A DNA stretch of 58,576 bases from an uncultured Bacilli bacterium (GTDB lineage Bacteria; Bacillota_I; Bacilli_A; RF39; UBA660): assembly GCA_934177995.1 (NCBI GenBank), contig CAKPPW010000006.1:1-58576 (forward strand). The letters are read 5' to 3'. Position numbers and translations under genes: made by a program. Of this stretch, positions 27,486-36,343 are shown one piece after another. How positions within the stretch are numbered: position 1 is the stretch's first letter; every line of letters begins with the position of its first letter. Under the pieces are notes generated by a model. It saw only the letters and a list, made by a program, of their open reading frames with translations, searched no databases and was not told the DNA's origin.

Positions 27486-28141
27486 AAAAAATGATTAAAA
27501 TATTTTTTATAATAACTATACTTATTTTTTTAAGATTAATTATTTCATTTTCGATAAACAATGTAATTATTTCAGATTATAAAAAACAGATATATGATTC
27601 TAAATTGATAAAAACTTTATATATTTTTAATTTTAATCAGCCATATATAGCCTATTACAATGAGGGAAATATTTTGTACAATCTAGAAGAATATGAAAAA
27701 GCAACAGAAAAATATGAGATAGCTTTAAAAGAAAATCCACCACAAAAAAAGGTGTGTTCCATCAGAATAAACCTCTCATTATCAATTATCAAGACAATAG
27801 ATAGCAGCAATTACAATGAAGCTTATAATCAATTAGAAAGTGCCAAAAACAATTTGTACAACAATAATTGTGCTAGTCCAATAGACAATAGCGGATACAG
27901 TAAAAAAGCTAAACAATTAGAAATAGAAATTATAAAGTTAGAAGAACAATTAAATAAACAGACAACTAATAATGGGCAAGCAACAACAAAGGAAAATTCT
28001 GAGGATGAAACGGTAGATGATTCTAATGTAGAAGCAAAACTTAAAGAAATAGAGAAAGAAGCTTACAGTAGTAGACAAGAAGACTTAACAAGATCGAAAG
28101 AGTTAAGTGATTATTCGTACTATTCTGGTAAGAAATGGTGA
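27482..28141 (+). CDS. TPR-containing membrane protein (BatC-like)
   Basis: A 219-residue protein. It has one N-terminal span (IKIFFIITILIFLRLIISF), two TPR-like helix pairs (YNEGNILYNLEEYEKATEKYE and the following helices near 60-110), and a low-complexity charged tail with LEEQLNKQTTNN. AAGGAG precedes the ATG, which overlaps the previous stop by four bases. It is the last gene of the MoxR operon. The TPR region probably binds partners; the substrate is unknown. Confidence 0.75.
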   Translation: MKKMIKIFFIITILIFLRLIISFSINNVIISDYKKQIYDSKLIKTLYIFNFNQPYIAYYNEGNILYNLEEYEKATEKYEIALKENPPQKKVCSIRINLSLSIIKTIDSSNYNEAYNQLESAKNNLYNNNCASPIDNSGYSKKAKQLEIEIIKLEEQLNKQTTNNGQATTKENSEDETVDDSNVEAKLKEIEKEAYSSRQEDLTRSKELSDYSYYSGKKW

Positions 28142-28230
28142 CAAAAGTAGGATTAAAATAGTAAAAATTCTATACAAAATGAGAAATTTATAGTATAATT
28201 ATTACTGTTTGAAAGAGGAGAGTGTAGTAA

Positions 28231-29643
28231 ATGAAAAAGACAAAAATAGTTTGTAGTATTGGACCTGCTTCAAATGAAGCCGATGTAATGGAACAAATGG
28301 TTTTAGCAGGCATGAATGTTGCAAGAGTTAACTTTACTCATGCAACTATCGAAGAAAGAGATAAAGCTATCACATCAGTTCGTGAAGTTAGAAAAAGAAC
28401 TGGTAAATCAGTAGCAATATTATGGGATACTAAAGGACCAGAATTTAGAAGTGGTATGCTAGAGAATGATTCTATTGAATTAGTTAATGGCAATACAATT
28501 CGTATGGTTAAAGAAGAAGTACTTGGAAATAATGAAAGATTTTCAGTTAACCATCCTGAAGCAATTGATAGTTTATCAGTTGGAGATGCTATCTTACTTG
28601 AAAATGCTAAGATGAGACTTGAAGTTATTAGCAAAGAAGAAGATGGTGTTACTTGTAAAGTAGTAGCTGGTGGAACTTTAGGAAACAGAAAGAGTATGAG
28701 TGTTCCTGGAGTTAAACTAAATATTCCATACGTTAGTGAAGCTGATAGAAAAGATATAGAATATGCTTGTGCTAACGGTGGTGAGTATCTTGCTTTGTCA
28801 TTTGTATCTTGCAAAGAAGATGTCTTAGAAATAAAAGAAATCTTAAAGCAACATAATAGAGAAGACTTACAAATTATTTGCAAGATCGAAAGTGATTTAG
28901 GTATTAAAAACTTAGAGTCAATTCTTGAAGTATCAGATGGTGTTATGGTAGCAAGAGGTGACTTAGGTACAGAAATTCCTAGTGAGATGTTACCTATAGT
29001 TCAAAAACAAATGATTGCTACTTGTAGAAGACTTGGAAAAATTGCTATTGTTGCTACAGAAATGTTAGAAACAATGATGGAAAACAACCGTCCAAAAAGA
29101 GCGGAAACTAGTGATATTGCTAATGCCGTATTTGATGGAACTGATGCTGTTATGCTAAGTGGTGAAACTACTGTGGGAAAACATCCGATTGAAACAGTTG
29201 CTGCTATGGCAAAAATTTGTGAGACAGCTGAGAAGTATGCAAATTTTCATTATTCAGATGAAAACGAAAGAGTGATAGATGCTCAATCTGCTATTGCTGA
29301 TGCTGTAGTTGATACAACAAAAAGACTTAATGCTAAGTTAATTTGTGCTGCTACGATTAGTGGTTCAACAGCAAGAGTAATTAGTAATTTAAAACCAAAG
29401 GCTACTATTCTTGCTTTAGTACCAGATGAAAAGACTGGACGTCGTCTAGCTTTAAACTGGGGAGTTTATCCTACACTTTTACCAGTATGTAACTCTACTG
29501 ATGAAGTATTAACAAAGAGTATTGCTTCTGCTAAAGAATATACTAATTTAGTTAAAGGTGATATAGTTATTACTACTGGTGGTTTCCCTAATAATGCTGT
29601 ATCAAGAACAACTAACTTAATGAAAATTGAAGTAGTTGACTAA
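28231..29643 (+). CDS. pyk: Pyruvate kinase
   Basis: Last step of glycolysis: phosphoenolpyruvate + ADP to pyruvate + ATP. It is 470 residues, without the extra C-terminal PEP-utilising domain found in Bacillus Pyk. N-terminal KTKIVCSIGPAS, LWDTKGPEFR, the ICKIES active-site lysine segment near 220, GVMVARGDLGTEIP, and the MLSGETTVGKHP motif are all present. AAAGAGGAGAG precedes the ATG, and TATAAT at 28194-28199 is the probable -10. It is monocistronic with a strong terminator. Confidence 0.97.
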   Translation: MKKTKIVCSIGPASNEADVMEQMVLAGMNVARVNFTHATIEERDKAITSVREVRKRTGKSVAILWDTKGPEFRSGMLENDSIELVNGNTIRMVKEEVLGNNERFSVNHPEAIDSLSVGDAILLENAKMRLEVISKEEDGVTCKVVAGGTLGNRKSMSVPGVKLNIPYVSEADRKDIEYACANGGEYLALSFVSCKEDVLEIKEILKQHNREDLQIICKIESDLGIKNLESILEVSDGVMVARGDLGTEIPSEMLPIVQKQMIATCRRLGKIAIVATEMLETMMENNRPKRAETSDIANAVFDGTDAVMLSGETTVGKHPIETVAAMAKICETAEKYANFHYSDENERVIDAQSAIADAVVDTTKRLNAKLICAATISGSTARVISNLKPKATILALVPDEKTGRRLALNWGVYPTLLPVCNSTDEVLTKSIASAKEYTNLVKGDIVITTGGFPNNAVSRTTNLMKIEVVD

Positions 29644-29655
29644 TTAATACATAAT

Positions 29656-29684
29656 AAAAAGATCCTTATTTCAGGGTCTTTTTA
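29656..29684. terminator. Bidirectional terminator after pyk
   Basis: AAAAAGA-CCT pairs with AGG-TCTTTTT (one G-T pair), T-run after. It also lies beyond the stop of the convergent minus-strand gene at 29666. Confidence 0.75.
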
Positions 29685-29995
29685 ATTTCTAAATACTTCT
29701 TTTCTAAGTTTTGAACATTATTTTCTAAGAAATAGTAATGGTATAAATAAAAGCCAAGCAATATGATAAGAATAATTACTAGTAGAAAGATAAATATAGA
29801 AGGCATGATAGAAAACATGTAAAAGAAGAAGCAGGTTAGTATAATAACAGTAATAGTAACCAATAAATGAATTAATCTTTCATGTTCAAAATATCCTACC
29901 ATAACTTTATAATCTTCTAAATCTTCTCTTGTAAATGTCCTCTTTCTAAGTTTACTTTCCACCTCTTTTTGATAATCAGTTATTAATTTTTTCAT
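29666..29995 (-). CDS. Small two-span membrane protein
   Basis: 109 residues. A charged N-terminal helix (YQKEVESKLRKRTFTREDLEDYK) precedes two adjacent spans (LIHLLVTITVIILTCFFFYMF and IFIFLLVIILIILLGFYLY), then a short basic tail with a likely coiled coil. It is not recognised as a named family. It starts four bases before the end of the gmk gene, so it is translationally coupled to it. This suggests only co-expression. Confidence 0.6.
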   Translation of the reverse strand: MKKLITDYQKEVESKLRKRTFTREDLEDYKVMVGYFEHERLIHLLVTITVIILTCFFFYMFSIMPSIFIFLLVIILIILLGFYLYHYYFLENNVQNLEKKYLEIKKTLK

Positions 29996-30678
29996 AGAGA
30001 AAGCTCCGAATTATCAAATTCTTTTCTGCCTTCAAATAATGTTTCATGAATTTTTTCTTCTTCTGTATTTAAATAAACTTCTTCAATGCGATCAACTCTA
30101 CATCTTTCAGCATCTAATATAGCTTGTACCTTTCTAGCAGCAATATCAATCTCATCATTTACTACTACATAGTTATATTTACTAACCTCGTTAATCTCTT
30201 CATAAGCTCTTTTAAAGCGCATATCAATTTTTTCCTGATCTTCAGTGTTTCTAGCTTCTAATCTTCTTTTAAGCTCCTTCATATTAGGTGGAAGAATAAA
30301 GATAAATACTGCTTCTTTAATTTTCTCTTTTACCTTTAAAGCCCCTTGGATTTCTATTTCTAAGATAACATCTTCACCATTATCTAGATGCTCTTTTATA
30401 TACTTTTTAGGAGTACCATAGTAATTTTTAGAATACTCAGCATACTCTAAAAACTCATTATTATCTATATCATGCTTAAATTCTTCTCTTGATAGAAAAT
30501 AGTAATTAACTCCATTCTTTTCTTCACCACGAGGAGCTCTACTAGTGCAAGAAATAGATAACCATATATTCTTGTTATTCTCCATTACCTTATTAATAAT
30601 AGTATTTTTACCACAACCAGAAGGTCCTGATAAAACGATTAATAAACCTTGTTTTTTTGTTTTTAACATTGATTCCAT
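29992..30678 (-). CDS. gmk: Guanylate kinase
   Basis: GMP + ATP to GDP + ADP. The P-loop is LSGPSGCGKNT near 14-24; Asn replaces the more common Gly/Ser before Thr. GMP-binding residues lie in SCTSRAPRGEEKNGVNYYFLS, and the LID is RLEARNTEDQEKIDMRF. I place the start at the ATG at 30678, because AAAGG sits 12 bases upstream; the ATG at 30690 directly abuts that sequence and is the alternative. It overlaps the next gene by four bases at its end. Confidence 0.93.
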   Translation of the reverse strand: MESMLKTKKQGLLIVLSGPSGCGKNTIINKVMENNKNIWLSISCTSRAPRGEEKNGVNYYFLSREEFKHDIDNNEFLEYAEYSKNYYGTPKKYIKEHLDNGEDVILEIEIQGALKVKEKIKEAVFIFILPPNMKELKRRLEARNTEDQEKIDMRFKRAYEEINEVSKYNYVVVNDEIDIAARKVQAILDAERCRVDRIEEVYLNTEEEKIHETLFEGRKEFDNSELSL

Positions 30679-30679
30679 A

Positions 30680-31843
30680 TTATTTTTCATCCTTTCTTAT
30701 TGGAAATATTTTAAATTCATCATCTATAACATTATATTTATTATTATACTCTAAACTGTAAATAATAGTAGTTTTATATTCAAAAGCTAGCATATTATCT
30801 TTTTCTCTTGTAAACTTACTTATGATAGGAAGAGAACAGTCCTTTTTAATCTTATTTAAATAATTTCTTCCATTATCACTAATTCCTAAGATACGAATAT
30901 AAGTGATATCAGACATTTTATTTCTAGCATCAGTTGTAAAATCACATAAATAGTATAAAAGTCCTCTTGCTATTTTTCGGTAAGTAATATTTTTAGTTTT
31001 AACACTGTTAATTAATTCATCATAACTAGTTACTTTAGTAATATTTTTTTTAAGTTTATTTAAAAGGCTTTTATCAAGTGATGGGTAACTATTATCATTG
31101 TTATCAGTGATAAGTTTATATTTAAGATATTTAAAATAATCATCATTAGTTATAACCTTATTCTCAATACTTTCTAGATAAGGAATAACAAAATCAGGTA
31201 CTTGCGCTGATATATTATTCCCATCTATTAAAGCCTTTCTAATACTGCTAGCACTAGAAATGTTTTCTTCTAACTGATTACTATTATAATCATTAGTTCT
31301 CTTTATAGAATGAGCTGTAATACTGTAGTTATTTTTCTTTATAGCTTTAAGATAAGAGCTTGCTAATATATCGTTAGGTAGACTTATACTTTTACCAGTA
31401 ATATCTGTAAAAGCTTGACTCCTAGCCGATGGGTAATTTAGTCCACTTGCTAGATAAACTCTAACAAGTGAATCAAAAGATTTATCATAAAGCTCTATGT
31501 CAGTCATTTCTTCTAGATAAGTTAAATCATCTGACTCACTACCAAATACTAAATCCGTAACTCCTAAGGCATGAGCTAGTTTTATCGCTCCATCAGCAAA
31601 TGCATCACTAGAAGCAGTAGCAAAAGGAAAGGGAAGTTCGACTACTAAATCAAAGCCAGCTTTAAGAGCTATTTCTGTTTTACTTCTTTTATCAAGAATA
31701 GATGGTTCTCCTCTTTGAGTAAAATTACCACTCATAATTAAGACATAAATGGCATCAGGAAACATCTTTTTAGTTTTATTAAATAAATACATATGACCAT
31801 TATGAAATGGATTAAATTCGGCTATTATTCCTACTACTTTCAT
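30680..31843 (-). CDS. tmcAL: tRNA(Met) cytidine acetate ligase (TmcAL, YlbM family)
   Basis: Uses ATP and acetate to make N4-acetylcytidine at the wobble base of elongator tRNA-Met. A 387-residue protein of the nucleotidyltransferase type. The adenylate motif is EFNPFHNGHMYL (His14, His17), followed by SGNFTQRGEP and the family's KAGFDLVVELPFPFATAS and SEDL-type FGSESDD stretches. It sits between ydcF-like and gmk genes on the same strand, starting four bases before the ydcF-like stop. The B. subtilis gene ylbM encodes this enzyme. Confidence 0.93.
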   Translation of the reverse strand: MKVVGIIAEFNPFHNGHMYLFNKTKKMFPDAIYVLIMSGNFTQRGEPSILDKRSKTEIALKAGFDLVVELPFPFATASSDAFADGAIKLAHALGVTDLVFGSESDDLTYLEEMTDIELYDKSFDSLVRVYLASGLNYPSARSQAFTDITGKSISLPNDILASSYLKAIKKNNYSITAHSIKRTNDYNSNQLEENISSASSIRKALIDGNNISAQVPDFVIPYLESIENKVITNDDYFKYLKYKLITDNNDNSYPSLDKSLLNKLKKNITKVTSYDELINSVKTKNITYRKIARGLLYYLCDFTTDARNKMSDITYIRILGISDNGRNYLNKIKKDCSLPIISKFTREKDNMLAFEYKTTIIYSLEYNNKYNVIDDEFKIFPIRKDEK

Positions 31844-32442
31844 CTTTTTACCTCACAGTTATTAATATAATTAAGTTTAGCATATTTAACTAATCTTTTA
31901 GCTTCATTACTAACTTTTCTATCTATTCTTAATTCTTCGTTATCTAGATTATCTTTAGAAAAATTACTGTTACAGCAGTAGGAGTATTCTACTCTATTAG
32001 GTAAAACCTTTTCTATTGTTAGTTCACATCTTTTCATATGAAAGTCACTACTTACTATTAATAGTCTTTTTATATTATCACTTGTAATTTTTTCTTTTAA
32101 TAATTTATAACAATTAATAAGATTTTCTTTAGTATTAGTACTTTCTTTTTCTAATAGCATATTATTTAAGTCAACACCATATTTTAAAGCTAAATCAAGC
32201 ATAGTATCAGTTTCTAATCTATCCTTATAAATACCTCCTCCAGAGAGTAATAGAATATTAGCTCTTTTCTCTTTGTAGAGCTTAGCTGCATATTTGACTC
32301 TATCTTCTAAAATAGGCATATTCTTACAGCCAAGAACAATGATAGCATCACCATCTTTGTTATCATCTTTCTTAAAAGAAAAGACTAAATTCCATGCTGA
32401 ATCAGGCAATATATTTTCTTCATCTAAATCTTTTAGAGTCAT
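31840..32442 (-). CDS. YdcF/SanA-family protein (DUF218)
   Basis: A 200-residue soluble protein with the DUF218 core: DAIIVLGCKNMPILEDRVKYAAKLY near 30-55, LLSGGGIYKDRLETDTM, the STNTKENLINCYKLL segment, and VSSDFHMKRCE. In many relatives an N-terminal membrane span exists, but here it is absent. The family is linked to envelope or vancomycin-sensitivity phenotypes, without a settled biochemical role. GGAGG lies 5 bases before the ATG. It is the first gene of a ydcF-tmcAL-gmk-109aa run on the minus strand, divergent from xerD. Confidence 0.85.
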   Translation of the reverse strand: MTLKDLDEENILPDSAWNLVFSFKKDDNKDGDAIIVLGCKNMPILEDRVKYAAKLYKEKRANILLLSGGGIYKDRLETDTMLDLALKYGVDLNNMLLEKESTNTKENLINCYKLLKEKITSDNIKRLLIVSSDFHMKRCELTIEKVLPNRVEYSYCCNSNFSKDNLDNEELRIDRKVSNEAKRLVKYAKLNYINNCEVKR

Positions 32443-32494
32443 ACCTCTTCCTCCTTTTGGTTAATTTATTATAACACGTTTTCTATCTTTATGG

Positions 32495-32500
32495 TATACT
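32495..32500 (+). promoter_or_regulatory. Extended -10 of xerD
   Basis: TATACT preceded by TGG (TGGTATACT), 23 bases before the ATG, with AAAGGAG in between. The -35 is not recognisable. Confidence 0.45.
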
Positions 32501-32523
32501 GTTAAAGGAGAAGGGGCTAAAAT

Positions 32524-33426
32524 ATGAAAGTACAAGTAGCTAAAGAAAACTTTATAAATTACTGTGAATATGAAAAAGGACTATCTCCTAATACTTTAAA
32601 ATCGTATAATTACGAAATTCATCTATATCAATCTTATTTAAAAGATAAACTTAATATAATAGATATTGAAAAAGTATCTAAAAAGGATATAGAAAGTTAT
32701 TTAAAATATTGTTATTCAAAAGATGAGGATAGTAAAACTATTTCTCATAAGATAACTACTATTTATAATCTTCATAACTACTTATTAAGAGAGAAAGTTG
32801 TTAAGGATAATGAAGCTGAGTTTATTGATAGACCAAAACTTGCTAAGCATCTTCCTTATACTTTAACAGTTAGTGAAATTGATAAATTGTTAGATATACC
32901 ATTAGTTACCGTGTTTGACTATCGTGATAAAGCTATGTTAGAATTAATGTATGGAACCGGTCTTAGAGTTTCAGAACTAATCAGTCTAACAGTATATGAT
33001 ATAGACTTTTACAATGCTTTTTTAAGAATTAAAGGAAAAGGTAGTAAAGAAAGAGTTGTTCCAATTAATAGTGCTTCCCTAAAGTATTTAAAACTATATT
33101 TAGATAAAAGAAGTCTATTATTAAAGAAGAAAACAAGTGATGAGTTATTTTTAAATGCTAGAGGTGAAGGTATATCAAGACAAGGTTTCTTTAAAAATCT
33201 AAAGAAAATACTTGCAAAAAAAGGAATGCCTACTAATATTTCCCCTCATAGTCTAAGACACTCATTTGCTACTCATCTAATTGAAAATGGAGCAGATCTT
33301 AGAAGTGTACAAACTATGCTTGGACATTCTGATATAACTACTACTAAGATTTATACTCATATAAGTAACGAAAAAGTTACAAAAGATTATTTAATTAATC
33401 ATCCAAGAGCTAAGAAAGAAGAGTGA
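32524..33426 (+). CDS. xerD: Tyrosine recombinase XerD
   Basis: Resolves chromosome dimers at dif together with XerC. It is 300 residues: an N-terminal SAM-like core-binding domain (1-95) and a catalytic domain. The catalytic set is Arg148 (GTGLRVSEL), Lys172, His242 and Arg245 (HSLRHSF), His268 (LGHSD) and Tyr277 (IYTHI). All are present. I call XerD rather than XerC because deoB follows immediately, as in B. subtilis (ripX-drm). AAAGGAG precedes the ATG. Confidence 0.85.
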   Translation: MKVQVAKENFINYCEYEKGLSPNTLKSYNYEIHLYQSYLKDKLNIIDIEKVSKKDIESYLKYCYSKDEDSKTISHKITTIYNLHNYLLREKVVKDNEAEFIDRPKLAKHLPYTLTVSEIDKLLDIPLVTVFDYRDKAMLELMYGTGLRVSELISLTVYDIDFYNAFLRIKGKGSKERVVPINSASLKYLKLYLDKRSLLLKKKTSDELFLNARGEGISRQGFFKNLKKILAKKGMPTNISPHSLRHSFATHLIENGADLRSVQTMLGHSDITTTKIYTHISNEKVTKDYLINHPRAKKEE

Positions 33427-33431
33427 ATTTT

Positions 33432-34601
33432 ATGAAATTTAAACGAATATTTTTGATGGTTTTAGATTCATTAGGAGTAGGGGAGGCAAAAGATGCTAGT
33501 AATTATGGTGATAATGGTTGTAATACTTTAGGAAATATTAAGAACAATTATGATTTGTTTGTACCTAACCTAGCTAAAATTGGTTTTCTTGATACTTTAA
33601 TAATGGAAGATGATGATAAAACGGATGCTTATTATACTATCGCTCAACCTAATAATATAGGAAAAGACAGTTTATCCGGACATTATGAAATGATAGGAAT
33701 TACCTCAAATATACCTTTTAAGACTTTTAATGAAAATGGTTTTCCTATTGAGTTAATTGATGAGATTGAACGTGTTACTGGTCGTCGTGTTATTGGAAAT
33801 AAATGTAGTCATGATAATAGTATTATTAATGAATTAGGAGAAAGACAATTAAATTATGGTTCTTTAATTGTATACACTTCGGCTGATTCTGATTTACAAA
33901 TAGCAGCTCATGAAGATATTATTTCTGCTGAACAATTATATGATTATTGTGAAAAAGTAAGAGAAATAACTATGAGAGAAGACTTTCTAGTAGCAAGAGT
34001 TATTGCAAGACCTTTTACTGGAAAAAATGGTAAGTTTAAATTAAATAATGCTGGTAGAAAAGATTACTCTATTAGTCCTCCTAAAAAAACTATTTTAGAC
34101 GATTTAAATGAAAATGGTTACAATGTAATAGGAATAGGTAAAATTAATGATATCTTTGCAGAACAAGGCATTAATAAAGCTTTAAAAGCTAGTAATAATC
34201 AGGAAGCTTTAAATAAATTATCTAGTATTATGGATAAAAACTTTACAGGGTTATGTATGGTTAATTTATCTGATTTTGATAATTTATATGGACATTTAAG
34301 AGATGTAGAAGGATATGGTAAAGCAATAGAGGACTTAGATGTAGAAATACCTTTATTACTTAATAAATTAGAGATGGATGATTTATTGATTATTACAGCA
34401 GACCATGGAAACGATCCTACTTTTAAAGGAAATGACCATACTAGAGAAAATGTTCCTGTAATTATGTATTGTCGTAACTTTAAGACTCCTCATAGATTAG
34501 AACCGCAAGAAACATTTGCCTGTATAGGTGCTACTATTGCAGAAAATTTTGATTTAGAACCTCCGGAGATAGGAACTAGTTTACTTGATAATTTTGACTA
34601 G
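33432..34601 (+). CDS. deoB: Phosphopentomutase
   Basis: Interconverts (deoxy)ribose 1- and 5-phosphate for nucleoside salvage. An alkaline-phosphatase-superfamily metalloenzyme of 389 residues. N-terminal metal site is MVLDSLGVGEAKDASNYGD; the middle has DSLSGHYEMIG with the catalytic Ser/Thr region; the C-terminal metal ligands are in TADHGNDPTFKGNDHTRE. The ATG at 33432 is chosen over a GTG at 33423. Its ribosome site (GAAGAG) is weak and overlaps the xerD stop, suggesting coupled translation. Confidence 0.95.
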   Translation: MKFKRIFLMVLDSLGVGEAKDASNYGDNGCNTLGNIKNNYDLFVPNLAKIGFLDTLIMEDDDKTDAYYTIAQPNNIGKDSLSGHYEMIGITSNIPFKTFNENGFPIELIDEIERVTGRRVIGNKCSHDNSIINELGERQLNYGSLIVYTSADSDLQIAAHEDIISAEQLYDYCEKVREITMREDFLVARVIARPFTGKNGKFKLNNAGRKDYSISPPKKTILDDLNENGYNVIGIGKINDIFAEQGINKALKASNNQEALNKLSSIMDKNFTGLCMVNLSDFDNLYGHLRDVEGYGKAIEDLDVEIPLLLNKLEMDDLLIITADHGNDPTFKGNDHTRENVPVIMYCRNFKTPHRLEPQETFACIGATIAENFDLEPPEIGTSLLDNFD

Positions 34602-34621
34602 AGAAGGGTAGAGTAGTGATA

Positions 34622-34662
34622 AAAAAATAATGACTAGGATTTACTTTAGCCATTATTTTTTA
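34622..34662. terminator. Bidirectional terminator between deoB and the DUF1540 gene
   Basis: AAAAAATAATG (34622-34632) pairs with CATTATTTTT (34651 on), T-run on both strands. Confidence 0.7.
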
Positions 34663-34839
34663 TTATTTTTCTTTCTTAAAATTTGAACATACAGTTTCGT
34701 CTTTATCCTTAACATTATCACAGTCACAAGATGAGCCAACTTTTATTTCATCTAAATCACATTTACAATCTTCCTCATTATGATACTTACATGATTTAAC
34801 ATCACAATGAATAACTTGCTTCTTTTTATCTTTAAACAT
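34663..34839 (-). CDS. DUF1540 cysteine-rich small protein
   Basis: 58 residues from the ATG at 34839, which has AAGGAGG 6 bases upstream; the preceding in-frame TTG is inside that ribosome site. The Cys pattern (HCDVKSCKYHNEEDCKCD and SSCDCDN...VCSNF) is that of DUF1540, a short metal-binding-looking domain common in Bacillota. Eight cysteines suggest Zn or Fe-S binding. No function is known. It stands alone between a terminator and a 0.6 kb gap. Confidence 0.8.
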   Translation of the reverse strand: MFKDKKKQVIHCDVKSCKYHNEEDCKCDLDEIKVGSSCDCDNVKDKDETVCSNFKKEK

Positions 34840-34859
34840 AATCTCCTCCTTCAATATTA

Positions 34860-35478
34860 ATTTGTACCCTTTTCCCCTATTTTATTCCCCTACTTTCATT
34901 TTTTAACAAATAAAAGGGGAGAGAAATATATTAATTATATATTACAATATTACTTTAGACTCCTTTTATAGTTTATAGTATATAGTTTAAATAAAAAATA
35001 ATCTATATAGAATAGATAATGTATTATATTAAATAGAATAATTATTAAATTATTATCTTAATAAACAAATAAGTAATATCATCTCATTTAATTTTAAATT
35101 AATTATTGATAAAAAGTTTGAATAATTATAAAACTAAATAATAAGTTAAGTGATTAATTAAACTATTATTATGTTTTATCTTACTTCATATAATTGATAT
35201 TATGTTAACTAGTGTATTTTCTATACAAATTATATGTAAATAACTAAGATTAATAATTTTACTTAATTCTAGTATTTAGTTTTAATCATAATATTAATTT
35301 ATATTACTTATTATATTATATATTATAATGCTTTTGTTTTATATAATAATATCACTATTAAGACTTTATCGTTGATAACTAACTATTAATATAACTAAAT
35401 AATCTACTTTCTTTACTAAAATAAATATACCACTCTTTGAAGAAACAGTATACTTTTTAAATTTTTTACCAAATATAA
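34860..35478. other. Gene-free, extremely A+T-rich stretch
   Basis: About 620 bases without a credible gene. Only a few G/C-rich spots occur (CCCCTATTTTATTCCCC near 34873 and AAAAGGGG near 34913, partly complementary). From about 34,920 to 35,460 the sequence is by eye some 85-90% A+T, with many short TATTA/TTAAT words and no long repeat that I could see. It could be a decayed region, a replication-like unwinding element or an integration hot spot; I see no evidence that decides. Confidence 0.6.
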
Positions 35479-35500
35479 AGTAGGGGAGTCCTCCCCTACT
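35479..35500 (-). terminator. Hairpin after the XRE regulator gene
   Basis: AGTAGGGGAG/CTCCCCTACT, a 10-base perfect inverted repeat with a two-base centre, two bases after the minus-strand stop. The following minus-strand T-run (TTTATATTT) is moderate. Confidence 0.6.
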
Positions 35501-35502
35501 CT

Positions 35503-36270
35503 TTAAACTTTTCTAGATTGAATCTCTGCTATCTTTTCAAGAACTTCTTTAGCATTTTCCTCACTAATAGAGTTATATCCTAATTCCCTCAAAGCTTGTA
35601 CCTTAGCAGCATTCAACTCTTGTGTACGACTTAATTTTTCTTCATTTTTCTGTTCAATATCTTGAACGAATCTTTTATGTACTTCTGCTATTTTACTCTT
35701 TGAAGAACCACCATTATGATAAAGAGTCATAGCAGAAAACAAGATACTTTCAAATATAAACTGTTTGCTTTGGTTAAAGTCAAATTGTAATGGATCGATA
35801 AATCCCATTGACTTTGACATGTATGCTAAAATATAACGCAATTCTTCTGTAGTTTCCATTGACTGTAAATAATGATATAAATATAAATAAGTTGTTTGTG
35901 TCTTTTTAGTTTTATCTTCTTGTAGTTTTTCCTTTAATAAATTTATAATATCAGAAAGAATTTCTTGATCTTTTCTATTTAATCCCTTTAAGTCGGTTAA
36001 TATTTCTTTATTAGAACTATCCCTAACACCTTCGTTTAGTCTAGTTTCTACCTTCATAATGTAGTCTCCTGTTATTACAAGAGAATTTATCTTTTCTTCA
36101 CTATCTATATCTAATAAACTTAGTAACTTTAAAGCCTTTTCTTTAGGCCATTCATCAAGTGAAGATAAAGCTAAATAGTTGTATAGCATTTGTCTTGATA
36201 CTCCTAAATATTTAGCTAATCTTACCTTTGATATACCAAGTTCCAATAATAATTCATCTAACTTTTTCAT
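35503..36270 (-). CDS. XRE-type HTH regulator with long helical C-terminal region
   Basis: 255 residues. The HTH is at 12-35 (GISKVRLAKYLGVSRQMLYN), followed by a probable coiled-coil linker. An uncharacterised helical domain occupies about 110-255 (YLYLYHYLQSMETTEELRYIL; KRFVQDIEQKNEEKL). The latter is not a known ligand-binding domain to me. It has its own consensus-like promoter with a 10-bp palindrome in the spacer, which is consistent with autoregulation. GGAGGG precedes the ATG. It borders the A+T-rich gap, so its targets are unknown. Confidence 0.75.
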   Translation of the reverse strand: MKKLDELLLELGISKVRLAKYLGVSRQMLYNYLALSSLDEWPKEKALKLLSLLDIDSEEKINSLVITGDYIMKVETRLNEGVRDSSNKEILTDLKGLNRKDQEILSDIINLLKEKLQEDKTKKTQTTYLYLYHYLQSMETTEELRYILAYMSKSMGFIDPLQFDFNQSKQFIFESILFSAMTLYHNGGSSKSKIAEVHKRFVQDIEQKNEEKLSRTQELNAAKVQALRELGYNSISEENAKEVLEKIAEIQSRKV

Positions 36271-36288
36271 TGTCTACCCTCCATTATC

Positions 36289-36317
36289 ATTGTAACGAGG
36301 TTTACGTAAATAGTCAA
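36289..36317 (-). promoter_or_regulatory. Promoter of the XRE regulator with palindrome in the spacer
   Basis: Minus strand: TTGACT (36312-36317), 17-base spacer, TACAAT (36289-36294). TTTACGTAAA (36301-36310) is a perfect 10-bp palindrome in the spacer and a likely operator. A related half (TTTTACAT) lies just upstream. Confidence 0.65.
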
Positions 36318-36343
36318 GAAATTTTTATGTAAAACTTGACATT

